Positions 17,887 through 26,485 of a stretch of 64,000 bases of DNA are shown in pieces (positions within the stretch are counted from its first letter, which is position 1; every line of letters starts with the position of its first letter). The translations under genes and the position numbers were made by a program. The DNA is taken from assembly GCF_051433165.1 (NCBI RefSeq), contig NZ_JBHMFS010000001.1, forward strand, positions 524,128-588,127. Reading direction: 5' to 3'. A model generated the notes under the pieces. That model did no database searches and was not told where the DNA came from. It was given only the letters and a program-made list of their open reading frames with translations. Source of the DNA: Falsiroseomonas sp051433165. GTDB lineage: Bacteria; Pseudomonadota; Alphaproteobacteria; Acetobacterales; Acetobacteraceae.

Positions 17887-17932
17887 CATGTCAGTTTGTC
17901 TTGACATGTGCGACTGTCAGGGTAGGCTGACA
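17887..17932 (+). promoter_or_regulatory. Tandem PpsR/CrtJ operators and sigma-70-like promoter of bchCXYZ
   Basis: Two exact TGT-N12-ACA palindromes lie back to back: 17889-17906 (arms CATGTCA/TGACATG, 8-base spacer) and 17915-17932. Their centres are 26 bases apart. TTGACA at 17901-17906 reads as a -35 element inside the first site, and TAGGCT at 17923-17928, 16 bases on, as a weak -10 inside the second. The arrangement copies the bchC promoters of Rhodobacter, where CrtJ/PpsR blocks polymerase under oxygen. Confidence 0.85.
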
Positions 17933-17959
17933 CACAAGGAAAAGGGAGCAACCGTCCAG

Positions 17960-18889
17960 GTGGACACGGTGGCAGTCTTGCTGGAAGCGCCTGAGCAGCT
18001 CGTTCTGAGCCGCCTCGACCTCACGCCCCCGGGCGATGCGGATATCGTGGTGGATGTGGAATGGAGCGGGATCAGCACCGGCACCGAGCGCCTGCTGTGG
18101 TCCGGCCGGATGCCGCCCTTCCCGGGCATGGGCTATCCGCTGGTGCCTGGCTACGAATCGGTGGGCCGCGTGGTCTCTGCCGGTGCCACAGCCAACCGCC
18201 GTGTCGGTGAGCGGGTTTTCGTTCCCGGCGCCAAGTGCTTCGGCCCGGTACGCGGCCTGTTCGGTGGCGCAGCCTCGCGTCTCGTGGTCCCCGGCGCCCG
18301 CGCCGTGCCGATCGATGAGGCGCTGGGCGAGGATGGTGTGCTGATGGCGCTGGCCGCCACCGCACAGCATGCGATCGCGGCGGAGTTACCGGAGCTGATT
18401 ATCGGCCATGGCGTGCTCGGTCGGCTGGTGGCGCGGCTGGTGGTGGCCGCGGGCCGGACGCCCACGGTGTGGGAGACCAACCCGGCGCGTGCCGATGGTG
18501 CGCTCGGCTACCAGGTGGTGGCGCCCGAGAATGATACGCGGCGTGACTACCGCAGCATCTGCGATGTCAGTGGCGACAGTGCGCTGCTGGACACCTTGGT
18601 GCAGCGCCTGGCACCCGGCGGCGAGATCGTGCTGGCCGGCTTCTACAGCGCGCCGCTCAGCTTTTCCTTTCCCCCGGCCTTCATGCGGGAGGCGCGGTTC
18701 CGCGTCGCCGCGGAATGGCGCGAGCCTGATCTGGTTGCGGTGCGTGCCTTGCTCGATGCCGGGCGTCTGTCCTTCGCAGGCCTGATCACGCATCGGCGTG
18801 ACGCCGCGGCCGCGCCGGATGCCTACCGCACCGCCTTCAACGATCCCGCGTGCCTCAAGATGATCCTCGATTGGAGAGCATGCTCATGA
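17960..18889 (+). CDS. bchC: 3-Hydroxyethyl bacteriochlorophyllide a dehydrogenase
   Basis: BchC oxidises the C-3 hydroxyethyl group to acetyl late in bacteriochlorophyll a synthesis. It is a medium-chain dehydrogenase/reductase lacking obvious zinc ligands; WSGISTGTERLLWSGRMPPF and PLVPGYESVGRVVSAG are family signatures and IIGHGVLGRLVARLVVAAG is the nucleotide-binding turn (~150). No ATG is available near the right place: the upstream ATG lies inside crtF, so the start is taken as GTG 17960 behind AAAGGGAG, giving 309 residues. The tandem PpsR promoter is directly upstream. Confidence 0.94.
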   Translation: MDTVAVLLEAPEQLVLSRLDLTPPGDADIVVDVEWSGISTGTERLLWSGRMPPFPGMGYPLVPGYESVGRVVSAGATANRRVGERVFVPGAKCFGPVRGLFGGAASRLVVPGARAVPIDEALGEDGVLMALAATAQHAIAAELPELIIGHGVLGRLVARLVVAAGRTPTVWETNPARADGALGYQVVAPENDTRRDYRSICDVSGDSALLDTLVQRLAPGGEIVLAGFYSAPLSFSFPPAFMREARFRVAAEWREPDLVAVRALLDAGRLSFAGLITHRRDAAAAPDAYRTAFNDPACLKMILDWRACS

Positions 18890-19905
18890 CCGCACAGACT
18901 GGTTCGCAGCCCACGTCGTCCGCACAGCAGAGCATGGCGGATGCGCTGCGGGCGGAAGCGGAGCAGGAGCCGGATGCGGTGGCGACGGGCCCCGTGAAGA
19001 AGGAAACGCAGATCATTGCCATCTACGGCAAGGGCGGCATCGGCAAGTCCTTCACGCTGGCCAACCTGAGCTACATGATGGCGCAGCAGGGCAAGCGCGT
19101 GCTGCTGATCGGCTGTGATCCGAAATCCGACACGACCAGCCTGCTGTTCGGCGGCCGTTCCGTGCCGACGATTATCGAGACGTCTTCGAAGAAGAAGGCG
19201 GCCGGTGAGGCGGTGAAGATCGGCGATGTCTGCTTCAAGCGCGACGGCGTCTTCGCCATGGAACTCGGCGGCCCGGAAGTTGGCCGCGGCTGCGGCGGGC
19301 GCGGCATCATCCACGGCTTCGAGCTGCTGGAGAAGCTGGGCTTCCATCAGTGGGACTTCGACTACGTGCTGCTCGACTTCCTGGGCGACGTGGTCTGCGG
19401 CGGCTTCGGCCTGCCGATCGCGCGGGACATGTGTCAGAAGGTGATCGTGGTCGGGTCCAACGACCTGCAATCGCTGTATGTCGCGAACAACGTCTGCAGC
19501 GCGGTCGAATACTTCAAGAAGCTCGGCGGCAATGTCGGCGTGGCCGGCATGGTCATTAACAAGGATGATGGCACGGGCGAGGCGGCTGCCTTCGCCAAGG
19601 AAGTCGGCATTCCGGTGCTGGCTGCGATCCCGGCCGATGACGACATCCGCCGCAAGTCCGCGAACTACGAGATCGTCGGCATCCCCGGTGGCCAGTGGGC
19701 CAGCGTGTTCGAGGAACTCGCCTTGCAGGTCGCCGGCGCCCCGCCCGTTCGGCCCTATCCGCTGACGCATGAAAACCTGCTGAACCTGTTCAAGGGCGAT
19801 GCGGTCGGCCGTGGCGTGGTGCTGGACCCGGCGACGATGGAAGACATGTGCGGCGCCGAGGTGCTGAACAAGCCGTCCCTCGAAGTCGTCTATGAGGGCG
19901 CCTGA
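18886..19905 (+). CDS. bchX: Chlorophyllide a reductase iron protein subunit X
   Basis: BchX is the nitrogenase-iron-protein-like ATPase that feeds electrons to BchY-BchZ, which reduce ring B of chlorophyllide a. Walker A is AIYGKGGIGKSFTLANLSYM (~44) and the two cluster cysteines are in GRGCGGRGI and FLGDVVCGGFGLP. ATG 18886 overlaps the bchC stop (ATGA) with GGAG nine bases upstream; ATG 18880 and an earlier start are possible. The 339 residues and KSFT P-loop distinguish it from BchL. Confidence 0.96.
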   Translation: MTAQTGSQPTSSAQQSMADALRAEAEQEPDAVATGPVKKETQIIAIYGKGGIGKSFTLANLSYMMAQQGKRVLLIGCDPKSDTTSLLFGGRSVPTIIETSSKKKAAGEAVKIGDVCFKRDGVFAMELGGPEVGRGCGGRGIIHGFELLEKLGFHQWDFDYVLLDFLGDVVCGGFGLPIARDMCQKVIVVGSNDLQSLYVANNVCSAVEYFKKLGGNVGVAGMVINKDDGTGEAAAFAKEVGIPVLAAIPADDDIRRKSANYEIVGIPGGQWASVFEELALQVAGAPPVRPYPLTHENLLNLFKGDAVGRGVVLDPATMEDMCGAEVLNKPSLEVVYEGA

Positions 19906-19909
19906 TACC

Positions 19910-21391
19910 ATGACCGAGACAGCAGGCTGCCACGGAGGCCGTGAGACGTTGGAGGCCGCCGCGCGCGCCGCCGGCAAGTCTCTTGTGATGGACGAGCTGA
20001 CCAAGAACTACCCGCGCGGTCCGCATGACCAGCCGCAGAGCATGTGCCCCGCCTTCGGGTCGCTGCGGGTTGGGCTGCGGATGCGGCGCACGGCGACGAT
20101 TTTGTCGGGCAGCGCCTGCTGCGTTTATGGCCTGACATTTACAAGCCACTTCTATGGCGCACGGCGGACGGTTGGCTACGTGCCCTTCAACTCCGAGACG
20201 CTTGTTACGGGAAAACTGTTCGAGGATATCCGCGACGCGGTGACGGAGACCGCAAAGCCGGAAGACTACGACACGGTCGTCATCATCAATCTCTGCGTAC
20301 CCACCGCCTCCGGCGTACCGCTCGACCTGCTGCCGAAGCAGATCAACGGCGTGCGGATCATCGGTATCGACGTGCCCGGCTTCGGCGTACCGACGCATGC
20401 GGAAGCCAAGGATGTGCTGGCCGGCGCCATGCTGCGCTATGCCCGCGGCGAGGCCGAGTCCGGCCCCGTGGCAAGGCCGCGGCAGATGGTGGATGGCGCG
20501 CGGACCGTGGCGCTGATCGGCGAGCTGTTCCCGGCGGACCCGATGGGCGTCGGGGCCATGCTCGCCCCGATGGGCCTGGCCGTCGCCCCGCAGACGCCGG
20601 CGCGAGAATGGCGCGACCTGTACGCCGCGCTGGATTGCGAAGTGGCCGCCGCGGTGCATCCCTTCTACACCGCAAGCATCCGCGAATTCCGCGCCGCCGG
20701 GCGGCCCGTGGTGGGCTCCGGCCCCGTCGGGCACGACGGCACGGCCGCCTGGCTGGAAGCGATCGCGCGTGCCACCGGCGCCAGCGCCGCGCAGCTCGAT
20801 GCCGCGAAGGCGCGGGCGCTGCCGGCCATCAAGGCCGCGCTGGAGGCGGCGCCGATCAACGCGCGCATCACCGTCTCCGGCTACGAAGGCTCCGAATTGC
20901 TGGTGGCGCGGTTGTTGGCGGAAGCCGGTGCGGAAGTGCCCTATGTCGGCACCGCCTGCCCGCGCACCGAATGGTCCGACGCCGACCGTGAATGGCTGGA
21001 AGCACGCGGCACGCATGTGCAGTTCCGCGCCAGCCTGGAGCAGGACATGGCGGCGATGCGGGAGGTGAAGCCCGACCTTGCGCTCGGCACCACGCCGCTG
21101 GTGCAGAAGGCGAAGGAGCTCGGCATCCCCGCGCTGTACTTCACCAACATGATTTCCGCCCGGCCGCTGTTCGGCGCCGCCGGCGCAGGCTCCATGGCGA
21201 GCATCGTGGCCGCGCAGACCAAGGGGCGCGAGCGCTTCAGCCGCATGGTCAGCTTCTTCGAGGGCGTCGGCACGCCAGATGGCGCGGGCTACGGTTTTCG
21301 AGACAAGCCGGTCGATCCGCCGGGCTTCCGGGAGCGTCAGCGCAAGATCCAGGCCGCCAAGGCGAAAGCCGAAGAATCGGTGGGCACCTGA
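19910..21391 (+). CDS. bchY: Chlorophyllide a reductase subunit Y
   Basis: BchY and BchZ form the NifDK-like catalytic core of chlorophyllide a reductase. The N-terminal half has the cysteine segments MCPAFGSLRVGLRMRRTATI and LSGSACCVYGLTFTSHFYG that hold the 4Fe-4S cluster with BchZ. ATG 19910 is four bases after the bchX stop, with GAGGGC upstream; an in-frame ATG at 19892 would overlap bchX. It is 493 residues and followed at once by bchZ. Confidence 0.95.
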   Translation: MTETAGCHGGRETLEAAARAAGKSLVMDELTKNYPRGPHDQPQSMCPAFGSLRVGLRMRRTATILSGSACCVYGLTFTSHFYGARRTVGYVPFNSETLVTGKLFEDIRDAVTETAKPEDYDTVVIINLCVPTASGVPLDLLPKQINGVRIIGIDVPGFGVPTHAEAKDVLAGAMLRYARGEAESGPVARPRQMVDGARTVALIGELFPADPMGVGAMLAPMGLAVAPQTPAREWRDLYAALDCEVAAAVHPFYTASIREFRAAGRPVVGSGPVGHDGTAAWLEAIARATGASAAQLDAAKARALPAIKAALEAAPINARITVSGYEGSELLVARLLAEAGAEVPYVGTACPRTEWSDADREWLEARGTHVQFRASLEQDMAAMREVKPDLALGTTPLVQKAKELGIPALYFTNMISARPLFGAAGAGSMASIVAAQTKGRERFSRMVSFFEGVGTPDGAGYGFRDKPVDPPGFRERQRKIQAAKAKAEESVGT

Positions 21392-21392
21392 T

Positions 21393-22853
21393 ATGCTCGT
21401 CCTCGATCACGACAGGGCCGGTGGCTATTGGGGTGCGATCTACGCCTTCTCCGCCGTGCGCGGATTGCGCGTGGTGATCGACGGCCCGGTGGGCTGCGAA
21501 AACCTGCCCGTCACCGCCGTGCTGCACTACACAGATGCGCTGCCGCCGCATGAGCTGCCGGTGGTCGTCACCGGCCTCGACGAGGACAGCCTGTCGAAGA
21601 ACGGCACTGAGGATTCCATGCGCCGTGCTGCCGGCACGCAGGATCGCGAATTGCCGGCTGTGGTCGTCACCGGTTCCATCGCCGAGATGATCGGTGGTGG
21701 CGTAACGCCGCAGGGCAGCAACCTGCAGCGCTTCATCTGCCGCACCATCGATGAAGACCAGTGGCAGGCCGCCGATCGCGCCATCATGTGGCTGTGGACG
21801 GAATTCGGCGCCCGCGGCCGCAAGATGCGCGCGCGTAACCCGAAGCTCGGCACTACGCCGCGCGTCAACATCATCGGCCCGATCTACGGTACCTTCAACA
21901 TGCCGTCCGACCTGGCCGAGATCCGCCGCCTGGTGGAGGGCATCGGCTGCGAAGTGAACCTGGTGTTCCCGCTGGGCAGCCATGTCGAGGACATCGCTAA
22001 GCTGCCGGATGCGGATGTGAACATCTGCATGTATCGCGAATTCGGCCAGAAGCTGTGCGAGGAACTGGAACGCCCCTGGCTGCGCGCGCCGATGGGCCTG
22101 TTCGCCACAACCAACTTCCTCCGCAAGCTAGGCGAGATGACGGGGCTCGACCCCGAGCCGTTCATCGAGCGGGAAAAGCACACCACGATCAAGCCGATCT
22201 GGGATCTGTGGCGCAGCGTCACGCAGGACTTTTTTGCGAGCGCCAGCTTCGCGGTTGTCGCGACGGGTACCTACACGCGCGGCCTGCAACGCTTCCTCGG
22301 CGAGGAAATGGGCGTGCCCTGCGCCTTCGCCTTCAGCCGCATGGCCGGCGAGAAACCGGACAACGCGGCGGTGCGGGAGGCGATGAAGAAGACGCCGCCG
22401 TTGGTGCTGTTCGGCAGCTACAATGAACGCATGTATGCGGCGGAGCTGAAGTCCCGCGCCATGTACATCCCTGCCAGCTTCCCGGGTGCGATCATCCGAC
22501 GCGCCACCGGCACGCCCTTCATGGGCTATGCCGGCGCGACCTACATCGTGCAGGAATACTGCAACGCGCTGTTCGACGCGCTGTTCCACATCCTGCCGCT
22601 TGGCACCGACCTCGACCGCGTGGATCCCACGCCGGCGCGGGCTGCGGAGCCCTGGGACGATGATGCGGTCGCGCTGCTCGACGCGCATGTGGAGACCGAG
22701 CCTTTCCTGCTCCGCATCTCGGCCGCCAAGCGGCTGCGTGAAGCGGTGGAGCGCGCAGCGCGCGAGGCCGGTGAGCCACGAATTGTCCGCGAACGCGTCC
22801 GGCACACGCTGGGCGACGTGGTCGCGCACCCCGTTGCAGAGGGCGTCGCATGA
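21393..22853 (+). CDS. bchZ: Chlorophyllide a reductase subunit Z
   Basis: BchZ is the NifK-like partner of BchY. It begins MLVLDHDRAGGYWGAIYAF, has the cluster cysteine in VVIDGPVGCENLPVTAVLHY and the conserved GLDEDSLSKNGTEDSM. The 486-residue length is normal. ATG 21393 is one base after the bchY stop; the longer open frame upstream lies inside bchY. The last gene of the bchCXYZ unit, it is separated from pufB by 139 bases in which no pufQ is found. Confidence 0.95.
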   Translation: MLVLDHDRAGGYWGAIYAFSAVRGLRVVIDGPVGCENLPVTAVLHYTDALPPHELPVVVTGLDEDSLSKNGTEDSMRRAAGTQDRELPAVVVTGSIAEMIGGGVTPQGSNLQRFICRTIDEDQWQAADRAIMWLWTEFGARGRKMRARNPKLGTTPRVNIIGPIYGTFNMPSDLAEIRRLVEGIGCEVNLVFPLGSHVEDIAKLPDADVNICMYREFGQKLCEELERPWLRAPMGLFATTNFLRKLGEMTGLDPEPFIEREKHTTIKPIWDLWRSVTQDFFASASFAVVATGTYTRGLQRFLGEEMGVPCAFAFSRMAGEKPDNAAVREAMKKTPPLVLFGSYNERMYAAELKSRAMYIPASFPGAIIRRATGTPFMGYAGATYIVQEYCNALFDALFHILPLGTDLDRVDPTPARAAEPWDDDAVALLDAHVETEPFLLRISAAKRLREAVERAAREAGEPRIVRERVRHTLGDVVAHPVAEGVA

Positions 22854-22992
22854 TGCGGCCCCTGCATCCTTCCGTTCCTGCCTGCCGCCAAGTGCGGTTC
22901 GCGGTTCGGCCTTGGCGGTTTCCCGCCGTTTCCATCCCAGCCGCGCGGGATCAGCGCGGTGGCGGCCGAAAGGCAAAATGGAGGTCATCATC

Positions 22993-23172
22993 ATGGCCGA
23001 AAGCTCAAAGACCGGCCTGACCGAGGGCGAGGCACGCGAGATCCACTCTCTGCTGATCCAGGGTTGGGCGTTCTCCGTGTTCGCTTCGATGGGCGCGCAT
23101 ATCCTGGTGTGGCTGTGGCGCCCGCTGGTTTACGGCAACCAGATCGTCCCGCCGGACTGGCGCTTCTTCTGA
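22993..23172 (+). CDS. pufB: Light-harvesting 1 beta polypeptide
   Basis: The LH1 beta chain is a single-helix inner-membrane antenna peptide. The motif TEGEAREIHSLLIQG precedes the membrane helix, whose FASMGAHILVWLWRP contains the histidine that ligates bacteriochlorophyll. A perfect GGAGGT at 22980-22985, seven bases before ATG 22993, fixes the start and gives 59 residues; an in-frame ATG at 22978 has no such site. The 139-base gap from bchZ holds no pufQ and no TGT-N12-ACA site that I can see. Confidence 0.96.
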   Translation: MAESSKTGLTEGEAREIHSLLIQGWAFSVFASMGAHILVWLWRPLVYGNQIVPPDWRFF

Positions 23173-23208
23173 GGCGCGTGGTTCGTCGAGAGATAGGAGA
23201 TAGAAGCT

Positions 23209-23394
23209 ATGCATAAGATCTGGATGGTAGTTGACCCGCGCCGCTCGCTGTTCCTGGCGATGGTCGGCGTGGTCGCCGTGTCGGGGTTGCTGCACGTCGT
23301 CGTGCTCGCATCCCCCCGATACTGCGACCATTGGGGCTGGTGCGCGACGCCTGCGACCTTCACGCCGGGGCAACCGGTCGGAGCTCTGCGCTAA
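23209..23394 (+). CDS. pufA: Light-harvesting 1 alpha polypeptide
   Basis: The LH1 alpha chain pairs with beta around the reaction centre. It begins MHKIWMVVDPRRSLFLAM, with the membrane helix and ligand histidine in VAVSGLLHVVVLASP. AGGAGA upstream supports the ATG. The periplasmic tail (YCDHWGWCATPATF) holds two cysteines five residues apart, which is unusual for an LH1 alpha chain. At 61 residues it is of normal length. Confidence 0.95.
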   Translation: MHKIWMVVDPRRSLFLAMVGVVAVSGLLHVVVLASPRYCDHWGWCATPATFTPGQPVGALR

Positions 23395-23411
23395 GCAGAG
23401 CGAAGGCGCCG

Positions 23412-23478
23412 GTGTCGCTCCGCGGCAGCGGGCGAGGCCAATACAGCGGCCCTCGTCCGCTGCCCGGGACGACGACAC
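23412..23478 (+). terminator. Intercistronic puf mRNA hairpin between pufA and pufL
   Basis: Fourteen bases at 23424-23437 pair with 23451-23464 (one G-U pair) around a 13-base loop, and GTGTCG at 23412-23417 pairs with CGACAC at 23473-23478 as an outer stem. There is no T-run. In Rhodobacter such a structure after pufBA protects the antenna message from 3' exonucleases so that LH1 is made in excess over the reaction centre. The same role is inferred here. Confidence 0.85.
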
Positions 23479-23522
23479 AGGCAGGCGGGCACTAGGCCCC
23501 GCCCATAAGGGAGCGTCATGCG

Positions 23523-24350
23523 ATGGCGATAATGACTTTCGAGCGGAAATATCGCGTCCGCGGGGGCACCCTGGTGGGCGGCGACCTGTTCGATTTCTGG
23601 ATAGGCCCGTTCTGGATCGGGTTCTTTGGGATCACCACGGCCTTCTTCACCTTTTTGGGTGTTGGCCTGATCCTGATGGGCGCGGCGATGGGCGGCACCT
23701 TCAACCCCTGGCTCATCAACATCGCGCCGCCGGACCTCAGCTACGGTCTGCGCCTGGCACCGATGGCCGAGGGCGGTCTCTGGCAGGCCATCACGGTGTG
23801 CGCGATCGGCGCCTTCGTGTCGTGGACACTTCGCCAGGCCGAAATCTCCCGCAAGCTCGGCATGGGCTATCACATCCCCATTGCCTACAGCGTTGCGGTC
23901 TTTGCCTACATCACGCTGGTGGTGATCCGCCCCGTGCTGATGGGCGCCTGGGGGCACGGCTTCCCCTACGGCATCTTCAGCCACCTCGATTGGGTCTCCA
24001 ACGTCGGCTATCAGCACCTGCATTTCCACTACAACCCGGCGCACATGCTGGCGGTGACGTTCTTCTTCACCACCACACTGGCGCTGTCGATGCATGGTGG
24101 CCTGGTGCTGTCCGCGCTGAACCCGGCCAAGGGCGAAGTGGTGAAGACGGCGGAACACGAGAACACCTATTTCCGCGACCTGATCGGCTATTCGATCGGC
24201 ACGCTCGGCATCCATCGCCTCGGGCTGTTCCTGGCGCTGTCGGCGGGTTTCTGGAGCGCGGTTTGCATCGTCATCAGCGGGCCGTTCTGGACCCAGGGCT
24301 GGCCGGAATGGTGGGGCTGGTGGCTCAACCTGCCGATCTGGAACAAGTGA
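23523..24350 (+). CDS. pufL: Photosynthetic reaction centre L subunit
   Basis: The L subunit is one of two five-helix core proteins holding the special pair, the active-branch pigments and QB. The FERKYRVRGGTLVGGDLFDF start, NVGYQHLHFHYNPAHMLAV (pigment histidines) and NTYFRDLIGYSIGTLGIHRL (iron-binding region) are canonical. ATG 23523 is nine bases after GGGAG; ATG 23532 is also possible. It is 275 residues long. Confidence 0.97.
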   Translation: MAIMTFERKYRVRGGTLVGGDLFDFWIGPFWIGFFGITTAFFTFLGVGLILMGAAMGGTFNPWLINIAPPDLSYGLRLAPMAEGGLWQAITVCAIGAFVSWTLRQAEISRKLGMGYHIPIAYSVAVFAYITLVVIRPVLMGAWGHGFPYGIFSHLDWVSNVGYQHLHFHYNPAHMLAVTFFFTTTLALSMHGGLVLSALNPAKGEVVKTAEHENTYFRDLIGYSIGTLGIHRLGLFLALSAGFWSAVCIVISGPFWTQGWPEWWGWWLNLPIWNK

Positions 24351-24371
24351 CGGGAAGGGGGGATTACGCAG

Positions 24372-25376
24372 ATGCCTGAATATCAGAACCTCTTTACCCG
24401 GGTGCAGGTCCGGGGGCCGGTGCCCTATCCGGGCACGCCGATGGGCACCGCCCAGCTGCTCGCGGGCAATTCAGAACGCGAAACGCAGGGCACATTCGTC
24501 AGCCTGTTTGGCAAGATCGGCGATGCGCAGGTCGGGCCGGTCTATCTCGGTACACTCGGTGTCCTGTCGATCATCTTCGGCTTCATCGCCTTCGAGATCA
24601 TCGGCCTCAACATGCTCGCCTCCGTGAACTGGGACGTCGTCCAGTTCATCCGCCAGCTTTTCTGGCTGGCGCTGGAGCCGCCTTCGGCTGAATACGGGCT
24701 CAGCATTCCGCCGCTGCGTGAAGGCGGCTGGTGGATTGTCGCCGGCTTCTGTCTGACGGTCTCGATTTTGCTGTGGTGGGCGCGCACCTATCGCCGCGCA
24801 CGGGCGCTCGGCATGGGCACGCATGTGGCCTGGGCCTTCGCCGCCGCGATCTGGCTTTACCTGGTGCTGGGCTTCATCCGCCCCGTGCTGATGGGGTCCT
24901 GGGCGGAGGCGGTGCCCTTCGGCATCTTCCCACATCTTGACTGGACCGCAGCGTTTTCCATCCGCTACGGCAACCTGTTCTACAACCCGTTCCACGCACT
25001 CTCGATCGTCTTCCTGTATGGCTCCACCCTGCTATTCGCCATGCATGGCGCGACCATTCTCGCACTTGGCCGTTATGGCGGTGAGCGTGAGATCGAACTG
25101 GTGCTGGATCGTGGCACGGCGGCCGAACGTGGTGCGCTGTTCTGGCGCTGGTGCATGGGCTTCAATGCCAGCTTCGAGAGCATCCATCGCTGGGCCTGGT
25201 GGTTCGCCGTGCTCTGCCCGCTGACAGGCGGCATCGGCATCCTGCTGACCGGCACGGTGGTGGATAACTGGTATCTCTGGGCGGTCGATCGCCACTTCGC
25301 CCCGGCCTATCCGCAGATCTGGGAACCGGTCATCGATCCGGCCCTCGCTGCCCCGATGCAAGGAGCGCCTCGATGA
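24372..25376 (+). CDS. pufM: Photosynthetic reaction centre M subunit
   Basis: The M subunit pairs with L and binds QA. The N-terminal EYQNLFTRVQVRGPVPYPG, the segment GNLFYNPFHALSIVFLYGST with a chlorophyll-ligand histidine, and FNASFESIHRWAWWFAVLCP near the iron site are standard. AAGGGGGG precedes the ATG. It has 334 residues; the stop overlaps the pufC start (ATGA). Confidence 0.97.
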   Translation: MPEYQNLFTRVQVRGPVPYPGTPMGTAQLLAGNSERETQGTFVSLFGKIGDAQVGPVYLGTLGVLSIIFGFIAFEIIGLNMLASVNWDVVQFIRQLFWLALEPPSAEYGLSIPPLREGGWWIVAGFCLTVSILLWWARTYRRARALGMGTHVAWAFAAAIWLYLVLGFIRPVLMGSWAEAVPFGIFPHLDWTAAFSIRYGNLFYNPFHALSIVFLYGSTLLFAMHGATILALGRYGGEREIELVLDRGTAAERGALFWRWCMGFNASFESIHRWAWWFAVLCPLTGGIGILLTGTVVDNWYLWAVDRHFAPAYPQIWEPVIDPALAAPMQGAPR

Positions 25377-26449
25377 GCCTCACCGCACGCGTCGGCCTGG
25401 TCTTCGCCGCAGCCCTTTGCGTCGTGATCGTGCTGATGACCTTCGAACGGCCACCGGTCAACGCGACCCAAGTGGGCTTCCGCGGCACCGCGATGGAACA
25501 GGTGGTCAACCCGCGCACCCAGGCGGTGCGCCTTGCCGCCAACCGCGTTCCCGAGGCGCCCGAGGCCGCCGAGACGGATGGCGAAAGGGCGCGTGAGATC
25601 TACGAGAACGTCCAGGTGCTGGGTGAGCTGAGTGTCGGGCAGTTCAACCGCATCATGGCGTCGATGACGGAGTGGATCGCACCCGAACAGGGCTGCGCCT
25701 ATTGCCACAATGTCGAGAACATGGCGTCCGACGAGATCTACACCAAGGTGGTGTCGCGCCGGATGCTGCAGATGACGCGCACCATCAATGTGGATTGGAC
25801 TGCGCATGTCGGTGATGCCGGCGTCACCTGCTACACCTGCCACCGGGGCCGCCCGGTGCCGGCGGAGGTCTGGGCCTCCACCATCCTGCCGCAGAACGGG
25901 CTTCAGGCACCGCGCGGGCAGAATACCCCGGCACCGGTGGCCAATCTCAGCTCCCTGCCCGGCGAGCCCTTCACGCCCTTCCTGCTGCAGGACCGCGAGA
26001 TCCGCGTGATCAGCACGGCGGCCCACCCGAACGGCAACACCGTCAGCACCAATGAAACCGATTGGGTCTACTCGCTGATGATCCACATGAGCCAGGGTCT
26101 CGGCGTGAATTGCACCTTCTGCCACAACAGCCGATCCTTCGCGAACTGGTCTACCAGCCCGCCGGCACGGCTCAACGCCTGGCACGGAATCCGCATGGTG
26201 CGGGACATCAACAATGACTACATCGTGCCGCTGACGCCGCTCTGGGCCGCCAATCCGCGCGGGCCGGCGGAAGGCCCGCACATGCCGCGCGTGGGTCCGG
26301 CCGGTGATGCGTTGAAGGTGAACTGCGCCACCTGCCACCAGGGTGCCAACCGGCCCTTCTACGGTGCCCCGATGCTGCAGGACTATCCGGAGCTCAACAT
26401 GGTCTCCCAGGGTCCGCTGCGGGCCGCCTCGGTGGCGACACCGCAGTGA
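25373..26449 (+). CDS. pufC: Reaction-centre tetraheme cytochrome c subunit
   Basis: PufC sits on the periplasmic face of the reaction centre and re-reduces the oxidised special pair. Four heme sites are present: CAYCH, CYTCH, CTFCH and CATCH, with axial-methionine segments ahead of them (FNRIMASMTEW, RRMLQMTRT, YSLMIHMSQ). The N-terminus is a hydrophobic helix (residues ~5-22) without a good lipobox, so an uncleaved membrane anchor is likelier than a lipoprotein. Its presence indicates the ancestral reaction-centre type without pufX. Confidence 0.96.
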   Translation: MSLTARVGLVFAAALCVVIVLMTFERPPVNATQVGFRGTAMEQVVNPRTQAVRLAANRVPEAPEAAETDGERAREIYENVQVLGELSVGQFNRIMASMTEWIAPEQGCAYCHNVENMASDEIYTKVVSRRMLQMTRTINVDWTAHVGDAGVTCYTCHRGRPVPAEVWASTILPQNGLQAPRGQNTPAPVANLSSLPGEPFTPFLLQDREIRVISTAAHPNGNTVSTNETDWVYSLMIHMSQGLGVNCTFCHNSRSFANWSTSPPARLNAWHGIRMVRDINNDYIVPLTPLWAANPRGPAEGPHMPRVGPAGDALKVNCATCHQGANRPFYGAPMLQDYPELNMVSQGPLRAASVATPQ

Positions 26450-26485
26450 ACTGGCACGGCGCCAGGCCCGCGCGGCCTGGCTGCC

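Noticed and set aside
22854..22992. Possible pufQ gene between bchZ and pufB
   Set aside because: The gap is too short and holds no suitable frame; pufQ appears absent.
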